This document shows, piece by piece, positions 1 to 4,249 of a stretch of 7,109 nt of DNA. Location: NCBI GenBank assembly GCA_937960725.1, contig CALGOY010000186.1, positions 1-7,109 on the forward strand, given 5' to 3'. The position numbers were made by a program, and so were the translations under genes. This DNA comes from an uncultured Bacillota bacterium (GTDB lineage Bacteria; Bacillota; Clostridia; Caldicoprobacterales; UBA3941). The notes under the pieces were generated by a model. The model saw only the letters and a list, made by a program, of their open reading frames with translations. It was not told where the DNA came from and searched no databases. Positions within the stretch are counted from its first letter, which is position 1. The number at the start of each line of letters is the position of its first letter.

Positions 1-46
1 ACCACCGAGATCTACACTCTTTCCCTACACGACGCTCTTCCGATCT
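1..46 (+). other. Illumina P5/universal sequencing adapter remnant
   Basis: These 46 bases match, as I recall it, the 3' portion of the standard Illumina universal adapter, from ACCACCGAGATCTACAC through the read-1 primer region to its terminal GCTCTTCCGATCT. Genomic sequence begins at about base 47. This is library-construction sequence left at the contig edge, not biology, and nothing in it should be annotated as genomic. It also explains why the first gene lacks its 5' end. Confidence 0.97.
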
Positions 47-47
47 T

Positions 48-281
48 CAGGCAAATCCAAAAGCGGAGATCTGTGCTTATGCTGATGGAAAGTGGTTGAG
101 AGTAACGGGTAAGCTTATTAGAGATGACAGAGTAGAGGCAAAAAAGCATATGCTTGACAATTATCCAGAACTTCAATCTATGTATTCAGCCGATGATGAT
201 AATACAGAGGTTCTCTACTTTGAAGATGCTACAGCTACTTTTTATTCATTTACTGATGAACCAAAGGTAATTAAATTTTGA
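48..281 (+). CDS. Pyridoxamine 5'-phosphate oxidase family flavoprotein, 5'-truncated (C-terminal 77 residues)
   Basis: The reading frame is open from the adapter junction to a TGA at 279-281, giving the C-terminal 77 residues of a protein whose start lies off the contig. The visible part reads NPKAEICAYADGKWLRVTGK, then a charged helix, YPELQSMYS, and NTEVLYFEDATATFYSF near the end. This is characteristic of the small FMN-binding split-barrel proteins related to pyridoxamine-phosphate oxidase that are common in Clostridia. Such proteins usually have about 130-140 residues, so roughly the first half is missing. A TTG at 96 could be taken as a start, but the homologous sequence continues upstream of it, so it is internal. 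The substrate is unknown; many family members are general flavin reductases or FMN-binding proteins rather than vitamin B6 enzymes. The truncation comes from the contig end, not from a mutation. Confidence 0.8.
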   Translation, partial: QANPKAEICAYADGKWLRVTGKLIRDDRVEAKKHMLDNYPELQSMYSADDDNTEVLYFEDATATFYSFTDEPKVIKF

Positions 282-460
282 TGCGATATGAGCTAATATA
301 TTTGTTATTAGAAAATATGAAAAGATGAAAGTCTGCTATAATCTCATTTGTAAAAACGGATAAATATCAGAAGAGCTTTTCCATTTGGGAAACATTATAA
401 TAGCTAAATTTTTTACTTTAAAGCAGGCACAGATTGCAATAAATTTTTGGGATAATAAAT

Positions 461-910
461 TCAAGGCATCTTCCTGTTTTTCAACTCACATAATTTCCGG
501 AGCGCTTTTTCAAATTGTATGTTTGCTTCTTTATTTCGCTTTTTAGGGCCGAAAGTTTTCCCTCCGGCCCTTCTTATTTTTTGGGAAAGATAACGCTCGA
601 ACATTAACCTATCTATATTATTTGCGTCATATATTAGGCCGTTAAAATTGATGGCGTAAGCCTGTTTGCCTAGCGCCATGGAGGCAACTCCATAATCTTG
701 TGTAACTACTATATCCCCTTTTTCCGTATGATTGATAAGGGCTATATCTACGGCATCCTTCCCTTGGCCAACTGTTATGATGCGGGAATAGCCATCCTCC
801 AATATATGGCTAGTGTCTACAAACATCAAAACTTCGAGATTAAATTCCTTTGCCACCTTGATGACTATATTTCTAACAGGGCAAGCACCTGCATCTACTA
901 GAATTTTCAT
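461..910 (-). CDS. UPF0178 / YqxD-YaiI (DUF188) family protein
   Basis: This 149-residue protein aligns by eye with the UPF0178 family (B. subtilis YqxD, E. coli YaiI). Landmarks are MKILVDAGACPV at the N-terminus, VGQGKDAVDIALINH (about 47-61), GDIVVTQDYGVASMAL (65-80), NGLIYDANNIDRLMFERYLS (90-109) and the basic RRAGGKTFGPKKR tail (113-125). The family has a PIN/NYN-like nuclease fold with clustered acidic residues, but no accepted activity. Asp6, Asp55 and Asp72 are present. The usual VDADACPV signature has Gly (GGT, 887-889) instead of Asp at residue 8, a one-base change from GAT. The start is supported by GAGGGG six bases upstream of the ATG. It lies 50 bases after the aldo/keto reductase gene on the same strand and is probably co-transcribed with it. 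Family assignment is firm; the biochemical role is unknown. Confidence 0.9.
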   Translation of the reverse strand: MKILVDAGACPVRNIVIKVAKEFNLEVLMFVDTSHILEDGYSRIITVGQGKDAVDIALINHTEKGDIVVTQDYGVASMALGKQAYAINFNGLIYDANNIDRLMFERYLSQKIRRAGGKTFGPKKRNKEANIQFEKALRKLCELKNRKMP

Positions 911-960
911 TTAAATCCCCTCTAAAGTTTTATAAATTAGCTTAATCTTATAATTATCAT

Positions 961-1983
961 TTAATTGCTATGAAGCTTTTTAAACTCTCGATAATCCTCC
1001 AGCATAAGCTTTAAAAGCTCTGGCGTGTCTAGTTCATAAGGACAGTGAGCTTTGCAATGGCCACAATCTGTACAATTTTCGATACGGTTCATCTGCTCCT
1101 CCCACTTATCGGATAGATATTTCTGATAGGGAGATCTCCTAAGCAAAAGAGACATTCTAGCTGCCATTGGAATAGGAATATCCGCAGGGCAAGGTAAGCA
1201 ATATCCACAACCGCGGCAGAAAGAGCCCTGTAATTCTTTCCTATCTTGCTCAATAATCTTCCACATATTTTCATCTAGTGCAGGGGGATTTTTCTCAAGC
1301 TCAATAAATTCATCAAGCTCCGACTCCCTTTGAATACCCCATATAGGAACAACGTTGTCGAACTGGCGAAGGAATGCAAAGGTGGTAGAAACATTGGTAA
1401 TAAGCCCTCCTGATAGTGCCTTCATGGCGATGACTCCAATGTCTCGCTTTTTGCACTCTTCAACAAGTTTCAGATCTTCATCGGAAGATAAAGAGGATAA
1501 TGGAAACTGAATCGTATCATAAAGCTCTGACTTAGCAGCTTCTAAAGCTAAATCTAGCCTATGGTTGGTAATTCCAATAAACCGGATCATTCCTTTTTTC
1601 TGAGCTTCCAATAAACCGCTGTATAAGCCATCTGGATCATCGGGGTCTGGCAGCTCTTTTGGATTATGTAATTGATAGATATCTATGTAATCGGTTTTCA
1701 GATTTTTTAGGCTAGTTTCCAGATGTTCAAATAGGGTTTTCTTATCCTTGGCATGGCTTTTGGTAGCGATAATAATATTATGGCGTACATCGGATAGGGC
1801 ATAGCCGATTTTTTCCTCACTATCTGTATATGATCTGGCAGTATCAAAAAAATTTATGCCATTATCATAGGCTTTTCGAAGTAAGTTTTTAGCCTCATCA
1901 AAGCTAATCCGTTGGATGGGTAAAGCCCCAAAGCCGCTTCTAGATACCATTAGGTTTGTGCGCCCTAATTTTATTTTATCCAT
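961..1983 (-). CDS. Aldo/keto reductase with C-terminal 2x[4Fe-4S] ferredoxin domain
   Basis: The protein has 340 residues. Residues 1 to about 235 form an aldo/keto reductase TIM barrel with the expected catalytic tetrad: Asp47 and Tyr52 (FFDTARSYTDSE), Lys75 (IIATKSHAKD) and His106 (DIYQLHNP). Residues 250-320 form a ferredoxin-like tail with CRGCGYCLPCP (Cys256, 259, 262, 265) and CTDCGHCKAHCP (Cys304, 307, 310, 314). Eight cysteines are enough for two [4Fe-4S] clusters. This architecture is the COG1453-type predicted oxidoreductase found mainly in anaerobes. It probably reduces a carbonyl compound in the cytoplasm using NAD(P)H, with the clusters serving as an extra electron route; the substrate is unknown. 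The start is strongly supported by AAGGAGG (1990-1996) six bases before the ATG. It heads a minus-strand unit with the YqxD-like gene and is divergent from rpiB. Confidence 0.93.
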   Translation of the reverse strand: MDKIKLGRTNLMVSRSGFGALPIQRISFDEAKNLLRKAYDNGINFFDTARSYTDSEEKIGYALSDVRHNIIIATKSHAKDKKTLFEHLETSLKNLKTDYIDIYQLHNPKELPDPDDPDGLYSGLLEAQKKGMIRFIGITNHRLDLALEAAKSELYDTIQFPLSSLSSDEDLKLVEECKKRDIGVIAMKALSGGLITNVSTTFAFLRQFDNVVPIWGIQRESELDEFIELEKNPPALDENMWKIIEQDRKELQGSFCRGCGYCLPCPADIPIPMAARMSLLLRRSPYQKYLSDKWEEQMNRIENCTDCGHCKAHCPYELDTPELLKLMLEDYREFKKLHSN

Positions 1984-2027
1984 ATTTATCCTCCTTTTTA
2001 ACTTGTACTGAAAGTATTAACATCAAT

Positions 2028-2048
2028 ATTATAGCACAAATTATAGCA
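2028..2048 (-). promoter_or_regulatory. Two tandem extended -10 promoters for the aldo/keto reductase
   Basis: Read on the minus strand, TGCTATAAT occurs twice, at 2048-2040 and at 2036-2028, spaced 12 bases apart. Each is a perfect TATAAT preceded by the TGn extension. Neither has a good -35 at 16-18 bases, which fits extended -10 recognition. Transcripts would begin about 35-50 bases before the ATG at 1983. Which box is used cannot be told from sequence. Confidence 0.55.
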
Positions 2049-2093
2049 ATCGGCTTTAGCTATGCTTTTTACTATGTTACATACGGCAAACTG

Positions 2094-2102
2094 TGGTATA
2101 AT
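2094..2102 (+). promoter_or_regulatory. Extended -10 promoter for rpiB
   Basis: TGGTATAAT gives a perfect TATAAT (2097-2102) with the TG extension at 2094-2095. There is no convincing -35 hexamer. The expected start near 2109 leaves a leader of about 34 bases before the rpiB ATG, with no hairpin or riboswitch-sized space. Confidence 0.6.
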
Positions 2103-2129
2103 ATCACATGAATACGGTTTATATTGAAT

Positions 2130-2135
2130 GGAGGG
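2130..2135 (+). promoter_or_regulatory. Ribosome binding site that sets the rpiB start
   Basis: GGAGGG lies seven bases before the ATG at 2143. An in-frame ATG at 2128 overlaps this site and has no site of its own, so it is not the start. Confidence 0.8.
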
Positions 2136-2142
2136 AACTAAG

Positions 2143-2586
2143 ATGAAGATTGCAATAGGATGTGACCATGGAGGCTTTGAGTTGAAGGAGGTTATAAAAG
2201 AAAGGCTTATCGAAAGTGGCTATGAAGTAGTGGATAAGGGAATTAAATCTTTAGAACCGGTGGATTATCCAGACATAGCAGTAGATGTATGCCGCTCCAT
2301 CGTTTCAAAAGAATGTGATTGTGGAATTCTTATCTGTGGCACTGGAATAGGCATGAGCATAGCAGCTAATAAAGTTGACGGCATTCGGGCAGCTCTATGC
2401 AGCGATACCTACTCCGCTAGGATGGCAAAGGAACACAACAACGCTAACGTAATAGCATTGGGAGCCAGGACATTGGGCGTTGAGCTAGCCTATGAGATTG
2501 TAAAGGCCTATCTAAATGCCGAATTTTTGGGAGGCAGACATGAGGTTCGGGTAAACAAGATTGGTACAATTAGAAATATGTGCTAA
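2143..2586 (+). CDS. rpiB: Ribose-5-phosphate isomerase B
   Basis: This 147-residue protein belongs to the RpiB/LacAB family and interconverts ribulose 5-phosphate and ribose 5-phosphate in the non-oxidative pentose phosphate pathway. Visible hallmarks are IAIGCDHGG with Asp8 and His9, the GILICGTGIGMSIAANK phosphate-binding/active-site loop with catalytic Cys65 and Thr67, and KEHNNANVIALGART with His98, Asn99 and Arg109. The length matches the usual 145-150 residues. The ATG at 2143 is chosen because GGAGGG lies seven bases upstream and because it gives the family-typical MKIAIGCDH start; the earlier ATG at 2128 would add MEGTK from within the ribosome binding site. Some relatives are allose- or galactose-6-phosphate isomerases, but no sugar-specific neighbours suggest that here. 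The MBL-fold gene follows after 47 bases and is probably co-transcribed. Confidence 0.94.
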   Translation: MKIAIGCDHGGFELKEVIKERLIESGYEVVDKGIKSLEPVDYPDIAVDVCRSIVSKECDCGILICGTGIGMSIAANKVDGIRAALCSDTYSARMAKEHNNANVIALGARTLGVELAYEIVKAYLNAEFLGGRHEVRVNKIGTIRNMC

Positions 2587-2633
2587 AAGTGCGAAGCTAT
2601 AAGTATAAAGTACAGTAAACAAGGAGGGAAAAC

Positions 2634-3272
2634 ATGAAGATAAAATGGCTGGGACATGCCTGCTTTTTACTCACTTCTGAAAATGGAACCAGGGTGCTAA
2701 CCGATCCTTTTGATGACCAGGTAGGCTACAAACTTCCGGAAGTAGAAGCGGATATAGTAACCACAAGCCATGACCACTACGATCACAATGCTGTCGATGT
2801 AGTAAAAGGAAATTTTACTCACATCAATAAACCCGGAAGCTTCGAAGAAAAAGGAATAAAGATAACCGGGATTAGTACCTTCCACGATGAGGCACAGGGA
2901 AGCAAGAGGGGCGACAATATAGTCTACGTTTTTGAAATAGACGGAATACGAATATGCCACTGTGGCGACTTAGGCCATCCCCTAAGCAAGGAGCAAATTG
3001 ATGAAATTGGCGAGATAGACGTGCTTTTGCTTCCCGTAGGGGGAATATATACAATAGATGCAGCCCAGGCCTGTGAAGTGATGGAAAGCATAAAGCCGGT
3101 GATCACCATACCCATGCACTTTCAAACCCCTGTACTTAAGTTCTCCTTAGGCACTGTCGATGATTTTATCGCCGCCGCTGGGGGTGGGGAGAAAATTAAC
3201 AAGCAGGAGATAGAAATAACGAAGGATGGTCTCACCAATTATTCAGACATTATAATACTGGACTATGAATAA
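2634..3272 (+). CDS. Metallo-beta-lactamase-fold hydrolase (UlaG/UPF0173-like)
   Basis: This 212-residue protein is a compact MBL-fold enzyme of the COG2220 type, the broad group containing UPF0173 proteins and L-ascorbate-6-phosphate lactonase UlaG. The metal site is complete: SHDHYDH (His46, His48, Asp50, His51), STFHDE (His84), CHCGDLGH (Asp112) and IPMHF (His162). The N-terminal IKWLGHACFLL and TDPF motifs are also typical. It should be a cytoplasmic two-metal hydrolase; there is no signal peptide. The substrate cannot be read from sequence. A sugar-phosphate lactone is conceivable given rpiB 47 bases upstream, but that is a guess. The start is fixed by AAGGAGGG (2621-2628) five bases before the ATG. 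The stop is followed within five bases by a hairpin terminator. Confidence 0.88.
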   Translation: MKIKWLGHACFLLTSENGTRVLTDPFDDQVGYKLPEVEADIVTTSHDHYDHNAVDVVKGNFTHINKPGSFEEKGIKITGISTFHDEAQGSKRGDNIVYVFEIDGIRICHCGDLGHPLSKEQIDEIGEIDVLLLPVGGIYTIDAAQACEVMESIKPVITIPMHFQTPVLKFSLGTVDDFIAAAGGGEKINKQEIEITKDGLTNYSDIIILDYE

Positions 3273-3276
3273 ATTT

Positions 3277-3312
3277 ATAAGCAGGTTCGCTAAAAGTTTC
3301 GAACCTGCTTAT
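3277..3312. terminator. Hairpin between convergent genes, probably bidirectional terminator
   Basis: ATAAGCAGGTTCG (3277-3289) pairs perfectly with 3300-3312 around a ten-base loop. The 13-bp stem begins five bases after the MBL-hydrolase stop. The T-tracts are modest in both directions (TTATTT on plus; TTATAAATTTATT on minus). The right arm lies inside the 3' end of the convergent zinc-ribbon gene, and that gene's stop codon sits in the loop. Confidence 0.75.
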
Positions 3313-3472
3313 TTGATGGGCGAATGCCTCCGCTAGGGCAGCCGCACTTGCAGCCGCCGCATCTACAACCGCCGCAGCCCATAGGCTGATGCAAGATCGT
3401 ATTACATCTAGGGCAGCGGAGATATTTATCTTCATCTACCAGCATCTTGCAGCTGGGACATTCAACGTGCAT
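3290..3472 (-). CDS. Small Cys-rich zinc-ribbon protein (60 residues)
   Basis: I do not recognise a named family, but the ORF looks real. Residues 5-23 form a zinc-ribbon module, CPSC-x11-CPRC, with Cys5, 8, 20 and 23. Residues 33-45 are a Gly/Cys tail, CGGCRCGGCKCGC, with six more cysteines (33, 36, 38, 41, 43, 45). The last 15 residues are polar. Ten of 60 residues are Cys, with no signal peptide or membrane segment. The likely job is binding zinc or another soft metal, possibly as a metallothionein-like or regulatory protein; this is inference. The ATG at 3472 is preferred because AGGAG (3481-3485) lies eight bases upstream; a GTG at 3481 would overlap that site. The 3' end overlaps the hairpin at 3277-3312. 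It is transcribed alone, convergent to the MBL gene and divergent from the GNAT gene. Confidence 0.75.
   Translation of the reverse strand: MHVECPSCKMLVDEDKYLRCPRCNTILHQPMGCGGCRCGGCKCGCPSGGIRPSNKQVRNF
3347..3376 (-). repeat. Two tandem 15-bp repeats encoding CGGCR / CGGCK
   Basis: Within the Cys-rich tail, codons 33-37 (3376-3362) and 38-42 (3361-3347) read TGCGGCGGTTGTAGA and TGCGGCGGCTGCAAG, followed by a partial third unit TGCGGCTGC. The two units differ at third positions and in the Arg/Lys codon. This suggests an old internal duplication kept by selection on protein sequence. It is markedly GC-richer than the flanks. Confidence 0.7.
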
Positions 3473-3480
3473 ATACAACA

Positions 3481-3485
3481 CTCCT
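3481..3485 (-). promoter_or_regulatory. Ribosome binding site that sets the zinc-ribbon gene start
   Basis: AGGAG on the minus strand ends eight bases before the ATG at 3472. The GTG at 3481-3479 shares its first base with this site, so it cannot be the start. Confidence 0.65.
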
Positions 3486-3518
3486 GTTTAGCCTAATAAA
3501 TAGCAGCCTGCAATAAAT

Positions 3519-3524
3519 ATTATA
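3519..3524 (-). promoter_or_regulatory. Candidate -10 box for the zinc-ribbon gene
   Basis: A perfect TATAAT is read on the minus strand, giving an expected leader of about 40 bases. No good -35 hexamer or TG extension accompanies it, so the call is weak. Confidence 0.35.
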
Positions 3525-3577
3525 GAATAATTTAAGCTAATAAGCTAGCAGCTAAAAATTAGAAATTAAGCGAAAGC

Positions 3578-3606
3578 TTGACAAATAAATACAACTGCAA
3601 TATTAT
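3578..3606 (+). promoter_or_regulatory. Near-consensus sigma-A promoter for the GNAT-aminopeptidase-PHP unit
   Basis: TTGACA (3578-3583), a 17-base spacer and TATTAT (3601-3606) match 11 of 12 consensus bases. Transcription should start near 3613, about 36 bases before the TTG start of the GNAT gene. This is the best promoter in the window. A small inverted repeat, AAGC-GAAA-GCTT (3568-3579), abuts and overlaps the -35. Confidence 0.8.
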
Positions 3607-3632
3607 GAAATGTGCAAATAGAATGTGCAATG

Positions 3633-3640
3633 AAAGGGAG
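3633..3640 (+). promoter_or_regulatory. Ribosome binding site supporting a TTG start
   Basis: AAAGGGAG lies eight bases before the TTG at 3649. The next in-frame ATG (3670) has no purine-rich site at the right spacing. Confidence 0.65.
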
Positions 3641-3648
3641 CTGGGAAG

Positions 3649-4212
3649 TTGAAGTATTACAAAGTAAAGATGATTAATAACAACATAAGAGATGTTAAAA
3701 CCGATACCACCCTTCCGCCGGGCTACTATTTTAGGAATTATAGGGAGGGGGATGAGAAGATATGGGCTTATATAGAAGCGGGAGCTGGAGAGTTCAAGGA
3801 TGAAAAAGCAGCTTTAGAGCGGTTTGAAAATGAATTTGGAGAAAGTAAAGCGGATTTGAAAGAAAGATGTTTCTTTTTATGCCATGAAGAAGCAGGTCCT
3901 ATTGGAACATCCATGGCTTGGTACAATTTAGATTTTCAAGGCGAGGAGTACGGACGGCTCCACTGGGTGGCAATCCATCCTGACTTTCAGGGGAGAAAAT
4001 TAGCAAGGCCTTTGATTGCAAAAGCTATAGAAAAACTTCAATCCTTACATGATAAAGCATATCTTACTAGCCAGACCACCAGTTGGATAGCGATTAAAAT
4101 TTACCTTGATTTCGGATTTGTTCCTTTGCTTGAGAGCCCAGACTGTAAGGAGGCTTGGAGGCTGTTGGCATTAAAACTTAAACATCCCGCCCTTTCAGAA
4201 TTTCAGTTCTAG
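3649..4212 (+). CDS. GNAT-family N-acetyltransferase
   Basis: The 187-residue protein shows a GNAT fold. After an N-terminal strand/helix region (GYYFRNYREGDEKIWAYIE, 25-43), motif A is LHWVAIHPDFQGRKLARPLI (104-123), and the late-strand region is SWIAIKIYLDFGFVPL (145-160), with the usual Tyr in the helix before the GFxPL strand. It should transfer an acetyl group from acetyl-CoA to an amine, thiol or small molecule in the cytoplasm; the acceptor is unknown. The pyrophosphate loop reads QGRKLA, with Lys117 where the Q-x-x-G-x-G/A pattern has Gly. The start is TTG, supported by AAAGGGAG eight bases upstream; an ATG at 3670 would shorten it by seven residues. It is the first gene after a strong promoter. 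The aminopeptidase gene follows 37 bases after its stop, so the two are probably co-transcribed. Confidence 0.85.
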   Translation: MKYYKVKMINNNIRDVKTDTTLPPGYYFRNYREGDEKIWAYIEAGAGEFKDEKAALERFENEFGESKADLKERCFFLCHEEAGPIGTSMAWYNLDFQGEEYGRLHWVAIHPDFQGRKLARPLIAKAIEKLQSLHDKAYLTSQTTSWIAIKIYLDFGFVPLLESPDCKEAWRLLALKLKHPALSEFQF

Positions 4213-4236
4213 GCTATATAAAAAACGTATTTAGAC

Positions 4237-4242
4237 AGGGGG
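4237..4242 (+). promoter_or_regulatory. Ribosome binding site that sets the aminopeptidase start
   Basis: AGGGGG lies seven bases before the ATG at 4250. The immediately preceding TTG codon at 4247 would have a spacing of four, so the ATG is preferred. Confidence 0.7.
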
Positions 4243-4249
4243 AATTTTG

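Noticed and set aside
96..281. A short complete gene starting at the TTG at 96
   Set aside because: The same frame stays open back to the adapter junction and the family-like sequence (NPKAEICAYADGKWL) continues upstream of the TTG, so this is the 3' end of a truncated gene.
337..401. Two TATAAT boxes (337-342 and 396-401) as promoters
   Set aside because: Neither has a -35 or TG extension, and on the plus strand they face into the 3' end of a minus-strand gene. TATAAT is common by chance in AT-rich DNA.
282..460. Searched for a terminator or small gene between the convergent PPOX-like and YqxD-like genes
   Set aside because: Only a 5-bp CTAAT/ATTAG inverted repeat and scattered A/T runs are present; no stem with a T-tract and no ORF with a ribosome binding site.
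698..901. Plus-strand 67-residue ORF
   Set aside because: It is antisense to the well-supported YqxD-like gene, shows no recognisable motif, and lacks a ribosome binding site I can see.
2128..2142. ATG at 2128 as the rpiB start
   Set aside because: It overlaps the GGAGGG ribosome binding site and would add five residues not typical of RpiB; the ATG at 2143 has ideal spacing.
3250..3435. Ala-rich minus-strand ORF overlapping the zinc-ribbon gene
   Set aside because: The Ala run comes from reading the GC-rich Cys/Gly repeats in another frame. The Cys frame has the zinc-ribbon motif and the ribosome binding site.
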